Source of the DNA: Actinomycetota bacterium
GTDB taxonomy: Bacteria; Actinomycetota; Acidimicrobiia; Acidimicrobiales; RAAP-2
Direction: 5' to 3'
NCBI GenBank assembly: GCA_021324045.1
Contig: JAJPJV010000034.1
Coordinates: forward strand, 104,153-168,152
DNA length: 64,000 nucleotides
Shown here piece after piece: positions 33,818 through 43,681 of this stretch. How positions within the stretch are numbered: position 1 is the first letter of the stretch; each line of letters begins with the position of its first letter. The notes below the pieces were generated by a model. That model was not told the origin of the DNA. It saw nothing but the letters and a program-made list of their open reading frames with translations, and did not search any database. A program made the position numbers and the translations under genes.

Positions 33818-34012
33818 GCCTTGAGCCTACGAGCCCAGTGCCGGGTCCGTGAGCCTCGAGCGAATCGGTCCGTGCGCCCTTGGAGGCCGGCGAGCGCGTG
33901 CCCTCGGTCCCCGCCGCTTGGCTCCGTCGATCGCTGTATCCTGGAGGGACCTGCTCCAGGGCCAGCGTCGTCCCAGGCGGCAGCCCCCCTTGCTGACGAA
34001 ATAAGGATGGCC
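33818..34012. promoter_or_regulatory. Divergent thiO-gltB promoter region with small inverted repeat
   Basis: The region must hold the promoters of both genes. A 7-bp inverted repeat CCTGGAG/CTCCAGG at 33940-33946 and 33954-33960 overlaps a TATCCT hexamer at 33937-33942 that could be a -10 element. No good -35 is at the right distance. I searched for a TPP (thi-box) pattern and did not find one. Confidence 0.3.
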
Positions 34013-37000
34013 ATGGCCTTTCGCGCGCACGACCGCTCGACCGGCTTGTACGACCCGGCATACGAACACGACGCCTGTGGGGTCGGCCTAGTTGCCGACC
34101 TGCACGGGAGGAAGAGCCACGAACTGGTGATCCAGGCGCTCGGCGTGCTCGAGCGCCTTGCCCATCGAGGTGCGTCCGGGGCTGAAGTCGCGACGGGCGA
34201 CGGCTCAGGAATCCTCTTGCAAGTTCCGCACCGCTTTCTCCAGCCGGCAGCCGCCGAGGTCGGCATCGACCTACCCGATGCCGGGGAGTACCTCACGGGC
34301 ATCGCGTTCTTGCCCACCGATCCCGAGGACGCGGCAAAGCTCAAGGCACAGTTCGCCGACATCGCCGCCGAGGAAGGCCTGAGCGTCCTGGGCTGGCGCA
34401 AGGTGCCCTTCGACGACTCGACCCTCGGGGAGACCGCCCGGCGCTGCGAGCCGGCCATCGAGCAGACGTTCCTGGTGCCCTCCGCCGCGTGCCCGCTCCC
34501 GCCCTCTGCACGGGGCGGCCCAGACCCCCTGGCGCTCGACCGCTTAGGCTTCGTCGTTCGCAAGCGGATCGAGCACACCACCGAGGGCCTGTACTTCCCG
34601 TCGCTGTCCGCGCGAACCCTCGTCTACAAGGGGATGCTGACGGCACACCAGCTGACCCAGTTCTATCCCGATTTGAGCGACGAGCGCATGGAGAGTGGCA
34701 TCGCGCTGGTCCACTCGCGATTTTCCACCAACACCTTTCCCAGCTGGCCGCTGTCGCACCCCTACCGCTACCTCGCGCACAACGGGGAGATCAACACTTT
34801 GGCGGGGAACCGCAACTGGATGCGGGCACGCGAGGCCCTCCTGCAAACCGATCTGATCCCAGGAGATCTCGCGCGCTGCTTCCCGATCTGCACGCCTGGA
34901 GCGAGCGACTCGGCCTCCTTCGACGAGGTGCTCGAGCTCCTGCACCTCGGCGGTCGATCCCTTCCGCACGCCGTCCTCATGATGATCCCTGAGGCGTGGG
35001 AGAACAACGAACAGATGGACCCGGCGCGCCGCGCCTTCTACCGCTATCACGCCTCCCTGATGGAGCCCTGGGACGGGCCTGCGGTGATCGCCTTCACCGA
35101 CGGCACCGTTGCCGGCGCCGTGCTCGACCGCAACGGGCTCCGGCCGGCCCGGTACTGGGTGACCGATAGCGACCTGGTCGTCCTGGCCAGCGAGGTTGGT
35201 GTGGTCGATGTCGATCCTGCAAGGGTCATTCGCAAGGGCCGCCTCCAGCCCGGCCGGATGTTCCTCGTCGACACCTCGAAGGGTCGCATCGTCGATGATG
35301 CCGAGATCAAAGCGGAGCTCGCAGCAGCACATCCCTACGCCGAGTGGCTCGAGCGCGACCAGGTCGCGCTCCGTGACCTTCCTTCGCGGACGATGCTCAC
35401 CCCCCAGCACGCGAGCGTCGTGACCCATCAGCGCCTCTTCGGGTACACGACCGAGGAGCTTCGCCAGATCATCTCCCCGATGGCGCGCACCGGCGAGGAA
35501 CCCCTCGGTTCGATGGGCACCGACACGGCGATCGCCGTCCTCTCCGACCGTTCACGCCTGCTCTACGACTACTTCACGCAACTCTTCGCGCAGGTGACCA
35601 ACCCGCCGCTCGATGCCATCCGCGAGGTCCTCGTGACTTCGATGGCCGCGACGATCGGTCCGCAGGCCAACCTCCTCGACGCCGCACCAGGTGCGTGTCG
35701 CCAGATCGTGCTGCCGTGTCCGGTCATCGACCGCGACGACCTGGCGAAGCTGCTGTACGTCAACGAGCACGGTGAGACACCAGGCTTCAAGTCCTTCGCC
35801 ATCGACGGGCTCTTCCCGGTGGCAGGCGCCGGCTCGATCGGGCATCCGACGCCCGAAGGCGGCCGTGCGCTCGCCGGCGCCATCGACGAGGTGCGCCGCC
35901 GCGTCTCCGACGCGATCGAGGACGGCGCCAACATCATCATCCTCTCGGATCGCAACGCGACTTCCGAGCTTGCACCGATTCCGTCGCTGCTGCTGGTCGC
36001 CGCGGTCCACCACCATCTCGTGCGCCAGAAGACTCGCACCAGGGTCGGCCTCGTCGTGGAGAGCGGGGACGCACGCGAAGTCCATCACATCGCCCTTCTG
36101 ATCGGCTACGGCGCGGCCGCGGTCAACCCCTACCTCGCCTTCGAGTCGATCGATGACCTGATCGCCAGCGGACGCCTCGATGGGATATCCCCACGTCAAG
36201 CGCATGAGAACTACATCAAAGCGGCGACCAAGGGCGTCTTGAAGATCATGTCCAAGATGGGGATCTCCACCATCGCTTCCTACACCGGTGCGCAGGTCTT
36301 CGAGGCGGTCGGGCTCGACCCTGAGGTGATCGACGAGTACTTCACCGGCACCCCGAGCCGGATCGGCGGCGTCGGTCTCGACGTGCTGGCCGCCGAGGTG
36401 GCCACGAGGCACCGCCTTGCGAACCTGGAGCGCCCGACCGAGCTCGCGCACCGCGAGCTTGAGACCGGCGGCGAGTACCAGTGGCGCCGCGAGGGCGAGT
36501 TCCACTTGTTCAACCCACGCACGGTCTTCAAGCTCCAGCACGCGACGCGGGCGAAGCGGTTCGACATCTTCCGCGAGTACACCGCTGCGGTTGACGACCA
36601 GTCGCGCAAGCTGGCAACGCTGCGAGGCCTCTTGCAGCTGCGGCCGTCGAAGAGCGGACCCGTGCCCATCGAGGAGGTCGAACCGGCGGCATCGATCATG
36701 AAACGTTTCTCGACCGGCGCGATGTCCTACGGATCGATCTCCAAGGAGGCCCACGAGACCCTGGCGATCGCCATGAACCGCATCGGCGCCCGCTCGAACA
36801 CCGGGGAGGGTGGAGAGGACCCCGATCGCTTCACCCCTGATCCCAACGGAGACCTGCGCCGAAGCGCCATCAAGCAGGTCGCCTCAGGACGCTTCGGGGT
36901 GACGAGCGAGTACCTGGTGAACGCCGACGACCTTCAGATCAAGATCTCCCAGGGGGCAAAGCCCGGCGAAGGCGGCGAGCTCCCCGGCACCAAGGTCTAC

Positions 37001-38623
37001 CCCTGGATCGCCAAGACCCGCTACTCGACCCCTGGGGTCGGGTTGATCTCGCCTCCGCCGCACCACGACATCTACTCGATCGAGGACATCGCCCAGCTAA
37101 TCCACGACCTCAAATCCGCCAACCCGCGGGCACGGGTGCACGTGAAGCTCGTCGCCGAGGTCGGCGTGGGGACCGTGGCCGCCGGCGTCGCGAAAGCGCA
37201 TGCCGACGTCGTGCTCATCTCGGGCCACGACGGTGGGACTGGTGCCGCCAAGCTGACCTCGATCAAGCACGCCGGGATCCCCTGGGAGCTCGGGCTTGCC
37301 GAGACCCAGCAGACGCTGATGATGAACGGGCTGCGCGACCGGATCGTGGTCCAGGTCGACGGGCAGATGAAGACCGGACGTGACGTGGTTATCGCCGCGC
37401 TGCTGGGCGCAGAAGAGTATGGGTTCGCAACGGCTCCGCTCGTCGTCTCCGGGTGCGTCATGATGCGCGTCTGCCACCTCGACACCTGTCCGGTGGGCAT
37501 CGCGACACAAAACCCCGAGCTGCGCAAGCGCTTCAGCGGAAAACCCGAGTTCGTGACGACCTTCTTCGAGTACATCGCGCAAGAGGTTCGTGAACACCTT
37601 GCCGCGCTCGGGTTGCGTTCACTCGATGAGGCGATCGGGCGGGTCGACTTGCTCGACACCACCGAGGCGATCACCCACTGGAAGGCTGCCGGTCTTGATT
37701 TCTCGCGGATCCTTGCTATACCGGACTCGCCGTACGACGTCGCTCCTCGCTGCACCAAGACACAGGACCACGGGCTCGATCGCGCCCTGGACCAGCAGTT
37801 CCTGGCGCGTTGCGAGCCGGCGATCGCCGAAGGCACGCCCGTCGAGGTGGAGCTGCCCATCAACAACGGGGATCGCAGCGTCGGTACGCTGCTCGGCTAC
37901 GAGGTCACCCGTCGTTGTGGCGGCAAGGGCCTCCCCGATGAGACCATCAGGCTGACCTTCCACGGTTCTGCAGGGCAGAGCTTCGGGGCCTTTGTCCCGA
38001 AGGGCATCACAATGCGCCTCTTCGGCGATGCCAATGACTACTTCGGCAAGGGCCTCTCCGGCGGCCGGCTCATCCTCAGGCCACCGGAACGGTCGCCATT
38101 CGCTGCGGAGGACCAGATCATCGCCGGTAACGTCGTCCTCTACGGCGCCACCGGTGGCGAGGCGTTCATCCGCGGGCAGGTCGGTGAGCGGTTCTGCGTG
38201 CGGAACTCAGGCGCACTCGCCGTGGTCGAAGGGGTAGGTGACCACGGTTGCGAGTACATGACCGGTGGCCGTGTCATCGTGCTCGGGCCCACGGGGAGGA
38301 ACTTCGCAGCCGGGATGTCCGGCGGGGTGGCTTTCGTCTACGACCCGGATCGGGTCTTCGGCGAGCGGTTCAACCCCGAGATGGTCGAGCTTGAGCCTCT
38401 CGACGACGATGACACCGAGTGGCTCCGGGGGGTGCTCGCGCGCTACTGCTCGGACACCGGATCTCCGGTCGCGGAGCGGGTCCTCTGCGATTGGCCACGC
38501 GCGGTCGCCAACATGATCAAGGTGATGCCACGCGATTACCGCCGTGTGCTCGAGGCAACCGCAAAAGCCCAAGCGCATGGTCTTCCCGTCGAGGAAGCTG
38601 TCATGGCAGCAGCTCATGGGTAA
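34013..38623 (+). CDS. gltB: Glutamate synthase, large subunit
   Basis: The alpha subunit of NADPH-dependent GOGAT, 1536 residues. It transfers the amide of glutamine to 2-oxoglutarate, and full activity needs GltD. A short propeptide precedes the N-terminal nucleophile Cys22 (EHDACGVG) of the class-II amidotransferase domain. The central domain and FMN-binding synthase domain follow ([56 protein letters not shown]). A [3Fe-4S] Cys set is near residues 1148-1158 ([15 protein letters not shown]), and the C-terminal GXGXG beta-helix is present. I chose ATG 34013 with AAGG at 34003-34006; ATG 34007 is in frame. It overlaps gltD by 8 bases. Confidence 0.97.
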   Translation: MAFRAHDRSTGLYDPAYEHDACGVGLVADLHGRKSHELVIQALGVLERLAHRGASGAEVATGDGSGILLQVPHRFLQPAAAEVGIDLPDAGEYLTGIAFLPTDPEDAAKLKAQFADIAAEEGLSVLGWRKVPFDDSTLGETARRCEPAIEQTFLVPSAACPLPPSARGGPDPLALDRLGFVVRKRIEHTTEGLYFPSLSARTLVYKGMLTAHQLTQFYPDLSDERMESGIALVHSRFSTNTFPSWPLSHPYRYLAHNGEINTLAGNRNWMRAREALLQTDLIPGDLARCFPICTPGASDSASFDEVLELLHLGGRSLPHAVLMMIPEAWENNEQMDPARRAFYRYHASLMEPWDGPAVIAFTDGTVAGAVLDRNGLRPARYWVTDSDLVVLASEVGVVDVDPARVIRKGRLQPGRMFLVDTSKGRIVDDAEIKAELAAAHPYAEWLERDQVALRDLPSRTMLTPQHASVVTHQRLFGYTTEELRQIISPMARTGEEPLGSMGTDTAIAVLSDRSRLLYDYFTQLFAQVTNPPLDAIREVLVTSMAATIGPQANLLDAAPGACRQIVLPCPVIDRDDLAKLLYVNEHGETPGFKSFAIDGLFPVAGAGSIGHPTPEGGRALAGAIDEVRRRVSDAIEDGANIIILSDRNATSELAPIPSLLLVAAVHHHLVRQKTRTRVGLVVESGDAREVHHIALLIGYGAAAVNPYLAFESIDDLIASGRLDGISPRQAHENYIKAATKGVLKIMSKMGISTIASYTGAQVFEAVGLDPEVIDEYFTGTPSRIGGVGLDVLAAEVATRHRLANLERPTELAHRELETGGEYQWRREGEFHLFNPRTVFKLQHATRAKRFDIFREYTAAVDDQSRKLATLRGLLQLRPSKSGPVPIEEVEPAASIMKRFSTGAMSYGSISKEAHETLAIAMNRIGARSNTGEGGEDPDRFTPDPNGDLRRSAIKQVASGRFGVTSEYLVNADDLQIKISQGAKPGEGGELPGTKVYPWIAKTRYSTPGVGLISPPPHHDIYSIEDIAQLIHDLKSANPRARVHVKLVAEVGVGTVAAGVAKAHADVVLISGHDGGTGAAKLTSIKHAGIPWELGLAETQQTLMMNGLRDRIVVQVDGQMKTGRDVVIAALLGAEEYGFATAPLVVSGCVMMRVCHLDTCPVGIATQNPELRKRFSGKPEFVTTFFEYIAQEVREHLAALGLRSLDEAIGRVDLLDTTEAITHWKAAGLDFSRILAIPDSPYDVAPRCTKTQDHGLDRALDQQFLARCEPAIAEGTPVEVELPINNGDRSVGTLLGYEVTRRCGGKGLPDETIRLTFHGSAGQSFGAFVPKGITMRLFGDANDYFGKGLSGGRLILRPPERSPFAAEDQIIAGNVVLYGATGGEAFIRGQVGERFCVRNSGALAVVEGVGDHGCEYMTGGRVIVLGPTGRNFAAGMSGGVAFVYDPDRVFGERFNPEMVELEPLDDDDTEWLRGVLARYCSDTGSPVAERVLCDWPRAVANMIKVMPRDYRRVLEATAKAQAHGLPVEEAVMAAAHG

Positions 38624-40193
38624 GCCAACCGGATTCATCGAATTCGGCCGGCGATTGCCACGGCGCCGGCCGGTGCCGGTACGCGTGCGGGACTGGCACG
38701 AGGTGTACGAACCCTTCGAGGAGTCAGCGACGCGCGAGCAGGCCGCCCGATGCATGGACTGCGGCATCCCTTTTTGCCACGAAGGTTGCCCGCTCGGCAA
38801 CCTCATCCCGGAATGGAACGACCTGGTCTATCGCGACGACTGGTACGACGCGGTCGAACGGCTCCACGCCACGAACAATTTCCCTGAGTTCACCGGCCGT
38901 TTGTGCCCGGCTCCCTGCGAAGCTTCGTGCGTGCTAGGCATCAATGCCGAGCCGGTCACCATCGAGCGCATCGAGTACGAGATCATCGAGCGAGCGTGGG
39001 GCGAGGGCTGGGTGACCCCACTGGTGCCGCCTGAGCGGACGGGCAAGCGGGTCGCCGTGGTCGGCTCAGGCCCTGCTGGACTCGCCTGCGCGCAGCAGCT
39101 CGCCCGCGCCGGCCACAGCGTGGTGGTCTACGAGCGCGCTGAACGCCCCGGTGGCCTGCTCCGATACGGCATTCCCGAGTTCAAGATGGAAAAGCGCGTC
39201 CTCGATCGCCGCCTTGCCCAACTCCGAGCCGAAGGCGTCGAGTTCCGCTGTTCGACCGCCGTCGGGAGCCGCCCCGTTGTTCCGGGCACCGATGACCCCG
39301 AGAGCTCAGGCACCCTCGCGTCGAGCAGCTGGGAACCGGGGATGGAGCAAGGGCTCGGGACGGCGAACGCCCCCGACGTGACGATCCTCTCTGCTGCAGC
39401 GCTCCTCGAGCGCTTCGACGCCCTGGTGCTCGCGACGGGGTCAACCGTTCCCCGGGACCTACCGGTGCCCGGCCGGGGCCTGAGAGGCGTGCATTTCGCC
39501 ATGGAGTACCTCAAGCGCGCCAATCTTGTCCGCGAAGGCGCGCTCGCGACCTCGCCAATCGATGCCGGTGGTAAGCGCGTGGTGATCATCGGCGGCGGGG
39601 ACACCGGTGCCGACTGCCTGGGGACCGCGCATCGGCAGGGAGCGCTCCACGTGCACCAGCTGGAGATCCTCCCCGAACCTCCCCCGACCCGGGCCCCCGA
39701 CAATCCCTGGCCCACCTGGCCGATCATTCTTCGCACGACCAGCGCCCACGAAGAAGGAGGAGAGCGTCTCTACTCGGTGACCACCACCGAGTTCATCGAC
39801 GACGGCACGGGGGCCGTGCGGGCGCTGCGCGGGCAGCGCGTCAAGGCGACCTTCGACAACGGGCGACCGCAGTTCGAACCGGTCCCCGGGAGCGAGTTCG
39901 AGCTGCCCTGTGAACTGGTGTTGCTTGCACTGGGCTTCTCGGGGCCGGAACGTTCCGGAGTAGTCGCTGAGCTCGGCCTGTCGCTCACGCCCCAAGGCAC
40001 GGTGCGGGTCGACGATCACTGGGCGACCAACGTCGAAGGCGTCTTTGCCTGCGGGGACGCTGCTCGAGGCCAGAGCCTCATCGTCTGGGCGATCGCTGAA
40101 GGCCGCTCTGCGGCGGCTGCGGTCGACCGCTGGCTGATGGGGGAGAGCGACCTTCCGGCGCCCATCCACCCTGGTCAGCTCGCGATGCGCTAG
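38616..40193 (+). CDS. gltD: Glutamate synthase, small subunit
   Basis: The beta subunit of GOGAT, 525 residues. It feeds electrons from NAD(P)H through FAD and two [4Fe-4S] clusters to GltB. The N-terminal Cys-rich region is intact ([17 protein letters not shown] and CPAPCEASC). The FAD-binding [42 protein letters not shown] and NAD(P)-binding [22 protein letters not shown] motifs follow. The C-terminal [22 protein letters not shown] is standard. A stretch of about 45 residues ([18 protein letters not shown] onward) between the domains is longer than usual. It starts at ATG 38616 inside the end of gltB. Confidence 0.96.
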   Translation: MGKPTGFIEFGRRLPRRRPVPVRVRDWHEVYEPFEESATREQAARCMDCGIPFCHEGCPLGNLIPEWNDLVYRDDWYDAVERLHATNNFPEFTGRLCPAPCEASCVLGINAEPVTIERIEYEIIERAWGEGWVTPLVPPERTGKRVAVVGSGPAGLACAQQLARAGHSVVVYERAERPGGLLRYGIPEFKMEKRVLDRRLAQLRAEGVEFRCSTAVGSRPVVPGTDDPESSGTLASSSWEPGMEQGLGTANAPDVTILSAAALLERFDALVLATGSTVPRDLPVPGRGLRGVHFAMEYLKRANLVREGALATSPIDAGGKRVVIIGGGDTGADCLGTAHRQGALHVHQLEILPEPPPTRAPDNPWPTWPIILRTTSAHEEGGERLYSVTTTEFIDDGTGAVRALRGQRVKATFDNGRPQFEPVPGSEFELPCELVLLALGFSGPERSGVVAELGLSLTPQGTVRVDDHWATNVEGVFACGDAARGQSLIVWAIAEGRSAAAAVDRWLMGESDLPAPIHPGQLAMR

Positions 40194-40196
40194 CTC

Positions 40197-41333
40197 CTTC
40201 GACCTGAAAAAGGGCTTTCCCGACGATCGGACGTGATGCCGGTGGGCTCGGCGACCCGCCTCCCGCCCGTTAGTTCATGAGGGATCCGATCTTCACCAAG
40301 TTGTGGGCGAAGATCCCGTGGCCAGTCCATGTCCTGGCCCCTTGGAAGGTGGGAGATCGTTCCACGGTCAGGCGCGCCACACCGGGTCTGCCCTTGCGCG
40401 GCATCACGACTCTGTGAACGCCGAGATCGTGCAAAGCGCTGTCGACGGACGCCTCGCCATAGCCGCGGTCCGCGGTGACGATGCGTGGCCCCTTCCCGGT
40501 GCGAGCACAGAGGCGCTCGAGCGCAGGCCCGAGCATCGCAGCGTCGGGCGGGTTGCCTCGCTCCACCTGCCAGTCGACGACGATGCCGTCAGGGTTGTCG
40601 ACGACCTGGGCCTTGGAGCCCAACTCCACGGGACGACCGAGACGACCCTTGCGGATCGGTCCTGCGTCGGGATCGTGCAGCGAAACGATCCGGCTCGAGC
40701 CTTCGGGCACCACGCCGTCGACGACCCCTTGGCGGGTCTGCTCGGCGATCCGCTCGACCCTGTTCGCCAGCTCCTCGAGTCGGCCCAGCATGGCCCGCTC
40801 CTTGGCCAGGCGTCGGCCCAGCGTGGGTTGCGGGCGACCGGTTGGGCCGCTTTGACGGTCGTGGCGGCCATCGCCGCCAGTGCGGCGCCGGAGCTCGTCG
40901 CGGGCCAGCTCGCGCTTGCGACGCAGGGCGTTGAGCCAGGCCGGCTCGACGGTGCGCCATGCGGTCGGTCACCGTGGTTCGCGTGGCCCGGCCGGCCTTC
41001 CCGAGCCACGGGGACAGGCGCACCAGCCGGTCGATGCCCTCGGCCAAGCGGCTCGAGTCGACCGGGTCAGCGACGTTGGCCTCGACCACGGTGGTGTCGG
41101 CGTGCAGCTTGGTCAACTTCAGCACCTTCGCCTCGGCGGCCTTTGTCACCAGGGCATCGTTCAACGCAGCCACGACCTCCTCGCCGCCGCGTGAAGTGCT
41201 CTTCATGAGCGTGGTGGGATGAAGAACGCTCCCAGCAAAAGCGATGCGGCAGAAGCGCAGAATCGCGAGCACCGCGCACAGACAAACGCGCTGGTGGGCA
41301 GCGAGTTCTCAATCAGCCTTTTTCAGGTTGAAG
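40197..41333. mobile_element. Decayed insertion sequence with 17-bp terminal inverted repeats
   Basis: The left end CTTCGACCTGAAAAAGG at 40197-40213 and the reverse complement of the right end at 41317-41333 (CTTCAACCTGAAAAAGG) match at 16 of 17 positions. They bracket a broken transposase gene. The element sits 4 bases after the gltD stop and about 20 bases from the stop of the NlpC/P60 gene, so it landed in an intergenic gap. A CGCTAG hexamer lies just outside each end (40188-40193 and 41335-41340) and may be the remains of a target duplication, although its distance from the two ends differs. Confidence 0.82.
40270..41272 (-). pseudogene. Broken DDE transposase (ISNCY/IS1182-like)
   Basis: Two frames together make one transposase. 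The upstream part (from 41272) reads LHADTTVVEANVADPVDSSRLAEGIDRLVRLS, with the first catalytic Asp. Near 40960 the frame shifts and continues as VEPAWLNALRRKRELARDEL, then IVSLHDPDAGPIRKG, VELGSKAQVVDNPDGIVVDWQVERGNPPDA, and VTADRGYGEASVDSALHDLG with the second Asp, ending GARTWTGHGIFAHNLVKI. An internal deletion of roughly 30 codons after PRKGRPGVARLTVERSPTF has removed the segment with the catalytic Glu. The N-terminus also seems missing. It should be inactive. Confidence 0.87.
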
Positions 41334-41355
41334 TCGCTAGAGCTCGCCTCCTTTG

Positions 41356-42267
41356 TCAGCCCGGCCTGGTCGCTCCAACAAAGTCGGGCCAGCCGGCGGG
41401 CTCCTCCCTGACCACTGCACCGCTGTGCGGGGCATCGATCATCTCGCCGTAGCCGACATAGAGCCCGACGTGGTCGACCGTGCGGGTCGATCTCCCGAAG
41501 AAGACCAGATCGCCGGGTTCGACCTCGGTCCGGTCGGGGACCTGTGGCCCGGCATCGAACTGATCTTGGGCGACGCGAGGCAGCCGCACCCCTGCCGATG
41601 CGTACGCAGCCCACACCAGGCCCGAGCAGTCGAAGCCACCCTTGCCTGTCCCTCCCCATTCGTAAGGGGTGCCGAGCTGAGCGCCGGCGAACGCGATGGC
41701 GATCGCGGGCCACGAGCGCAACGCAGGGTCCGCGCCAAGGGCTTGCCCGAGGACGAGCACCGTGTCGACGTAGCGCTGCGAGTGGTTGTAGTCGCCAACG
41801 GCTGCGGGAAGGGTGCTCGGATGGCTGCCGCCGTTGGCGCAGAGCATGGTCGCCGCCGTGTACACCGCGTCGATCGCGTCGTAGGGCGAGGCAGGAACCG
41901 CTCCGCCCGGGCCGACGGTGGCGTACGCCTGAAACGTTGGAGGCTCGAACTGCATCGGACCCTCAGCACCAGCAGCGTTGTGGCCGCTGGAGACACCCGG
42001 AAGGGTCGACCGACCGCTGTCACTCTCGATTCTTCCGATCGCGGCGAGGACCGGCCAGGGGAGACCGGGACATGTCGCAGCCGCCTGCTGATCGAGCATT
42101 TCCCAGGACGCCGGGACCGCCGGGCCATCGCCCGCAGGACCCCGGCCCACGCTTGCGGCTCCTCCGGGATCGTCATTCGAACCGCTCGCCACCAGTGCGA
42201 CACACCCCCCTAGGACCAGCGCGAGAACCAAGCACCCTCCAACAGCGATGATGGCGATCCGAGCCAC
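41356..42267 (-). CDS. Cell-wall hydrolase: lytic-transglycosylase-like plus NlpC/P60 (C40) peptidase
   Basis: A 303-residue exported peptidoglycan hydrolase. The N-terminus is a signal anchor or lipoprotein signal (VLALVLGGC, Cys at about residue 22). A transglycosylase-like domain follows (LPWPVLAAIGRIESDSGRS with the catalytic Glu, GAEGPMQFEPPTFQAYA, VGDYNHSQRYVDTVL). The C-terminal NlpC/P60 peptidase has GGFDCSGLVWAAYASAG (catalytic Cys), VDHVGLYVG (catalytic His) and MIDAPHSG. Both active sites look intact. This two-domain layout is common in actinobacteria, in cell separation and in conjugative elements. The nearest mobile DNA is the decayed IS downstream, so a housekeeping role is more likely. 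Confidence 0.9.
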   Translation of the reverse strand: MARIAIIAVGGCLVLALVLGGCVALVASGSNDDPGGAASVGRGPAGDGPAVPASWEMLDQQAAATCPGLPWPVLAAIGRIESDSGRSTLPGVSSGHNAAGAEGPMQFEPPTFQAYATVGPGGAVPASPYDAIDAVYTAATMLCANGGSHPSTLPAAVGDYNHSQRYVDTVLVLGQALGADPALRSWPAIAIAFAGAQLGTPYEWGGTGKGGFDCSGLVWAAYASAGVRLPRVAQDQFDAGPQVPDRTEVEPGDLVFFGRSTRTVDHVGLYVGYGEMIDAPHSGAVVREEPAGWPDFVGATRPG

Positions 42268-42302
42268 GAACGGAACGGTCGGGACCGCTAGGCTCGCAGG
42301 CC

Positions 42303-42599
42303 GTGGAAGGCCATGCCTGGAGTCGTAGGAACGGCTTCAGGGGGTCCACCGGCGACCTCGAAGACAACGCGCCACGCGCTGGACAGCCGGACTCAGCGCT
42401 GCTCGAAGCGCTCGTTGCGCAACTCCAAGACATCGCGGATCAGCTCAGCGACCTCGCGCTCGACCGTTTGCGCGTCGTTTCGGAGTCGGATGGCAGCGAG
42501 GAGGGTGCCGGGGCCCTCTCCGCCGAGCGGCGCCTCACCCGTGCTCGCCGGGCAATCGAGCGGGCGGTGTCCTTTCTCAGCCCCTCACGCGCGGACTGA
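42303..42599 (+). CDS. Small hypothetical protein with helical C-terminus
   Basis: A 98-residue reading frame starting at a GTG. The first 30 residues are low in structure. From about residue 31 it is strongly helical and heptad-like (SALLEALVAQLQDIADQLSDLALDRLRVV), followed by an acidic loop and RRLTRARRAIERAVSFLS. That amphipathic pattern, rather than the Arg/Pro-rich look of shadow frames, is why I accept it. It lies between the divergent wall hydrolase and the convergent LOG gene. The function is unknown and the start is weakly supported. Confidence 0.6.
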   Translation: MEGHAWSRRNGFRGSTGDLEDNAPRAGQPDSALLEALVAQLQDIADQLSDLALDRLRVVSESDGSEEGAGALSAERRLTRARRAIERAVSFLSPSRAD

Positions 42600-42604
42600 T
42601 CCGC

Positions 42605-43681
42605 TCAGTCGCCATAGCGATTGACGGCATCGATGAGGAGTCGGAGCCGGCCGTAGTGAAAGCGGTCGAACCGCAACGCGAGGCGAGGGAGGTCGAGGTG
42701 GTCACGATCGGCCCGCTCGGGCGGCAGGGGGCTGGCATAGCGGATGGAGCCAGAGGTGACGATGTCAGAGAACTCCCGATTGAGCTCAGCCATCTCCGAT
42801 TTGCTCGGTGCCACGCGCACCCGCAGCACGAGAAGGTCGCCCACCCACCGACAGGAGTGGTAGTTGCGATAGAAGCTCAGGATCTCTTGAGCCGCTTGCT
42901 CCGCGCTGTTCGCCACCCGGAACAACGCCAAGTCTTCGGGAGACACGTACCCGGGTCGCACCACCTGCTCCTCGAGGAACCTACGCCAGCCGTGCCAGTA
43001 GGTCCCCCCGTCAGTCTCGACCAAGACGACCGGCGCAGGAACGGCCTTTCCGGTCTGCAGCAGGGTCAGCAACTCGTAGCACTCGTCGAGCGTCCCGAAT
43101 CCACCGGGTAAGAAGGCATACCCGTGTGATTCCTTCATCAGCATGAGCTTGCGCGTGAAGAAATAGCGCATCTCGACGAGCTTCGGGTCCTGCGCGATGA
43201 AGGGATTGGTCCCTTCTTCGCTTGGGAGGCGGATGTTGACACCGAAGGACCGTTCACGGCCGGCTCCCTCCGTACCGGCTGCCATGATCCCCGGACCCGC
43301 TCCGGTCACCACCATCCAACCGGCATCGGCGAGCCGCGCGGCGACGTCGCGGGCGAGCACGTAGACCTCGTCGTCGGGGCGCGTCCGGGCAGAGCCGAAC
43401 ATCGTGACCTTTCTCACGTTGCGATAGGGAATGAACACGCGAAAGGCCTCTGCCATCTCACCCAAAGCCGCATCGACGATCTTGAGATCTCCAGAACCCG
43501 CCCCTTCGCGCGCTAGGGCCCAAATCGACTCCAACATCGAGCGGAGGAGGTTGCGTCGTGAGGGGCGGACCTCGAGCGTTCCGAGCAGGAGCTCGAGGGA
43601 GCGCTCGATTGCCTCGGGGTCGGGTGAGGGAAGCGGAGGAAGTGCTGGGATCGCCGCGGTCAACGGCGGGGGGCCGTTCAC
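42605..43681 (-). CDS. TIGR00730/LOG-family Rossmann-fold protein
   Basis: A 358-residue member of the LOG (lysine decarboxylase-like) family, whose characterised members are nucleoside 5'-monophosphate phosphoribohydrolases. Motifs are FGSARTRPDDEVY, VVTGAGPGIMAAGTEGA, YFFTRKLMLMKES and the signature PGGFGTLDECYELLTLLQTGK. It is longer than the usual 180-220 residues, with about 95 extra residues at the N-terminus and about 80 at the C-terminus. A form of this size is common in actinobacteria. The GTG start overlaps the stop of the FO synthase gene (GTGA), so the two are co-translated. The substrate is not known here. Confidence 0.87.
   Translation of the reverse strand: MNGPPPLTAAIPALPPLPSPDPEAIERSLELLLGTLEVRPSRRNLLRSMLESIWALAREGAGSGDLKIVDAALGEMAEAFRVFIPYRNVRKVTMFGSARTRPDDEVYVLARDVAARLADAGWMVVTGAGPGIMAAGTEGAGRERSFGVNIRLPSEEGTNPFIAQDPKLVEMRYFFTRKLMLMKESHGYAFLPGGFGTLDECYELLTLLQTGKAVPAPVVLVETDGGTYWHGWRRFLEEQVVRPGYVSPEDLALFRVANSAEQAAQEILSFYRNYHSCRWVGDLLVLRVRVAPSKSEMAELNREFSDIVTSGSIRYASPLPPERADRDHLDLPRLALRFDRFHYGRLRLLIDAVNRYGD

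Noticed and set aside
32786..34012. In-frame N-terminal extension of GltB of about 400 residues
   Set aside because: It lies opposite thiO; GltB must start shortly before its nucleophile Cys (EHDACGVG).
33818..34012. TPP riboswitch upstream of thiO
   Set aside because: No CTGAGA-like or thi-box core could be found on the minus strand.
34544..36754. Long minus-strand frames inside gltB
   Set aside because: Typical third-position shadows in high-GC DNA; gltB is unambiguous.
40202..40215. CTGAAAAAGGGCTTTCCC as a gltD terminator
   Set aside because: The same sequence recurs inverted at 41317-41333, so it is better explained as an IS end; the hairpin is weak.
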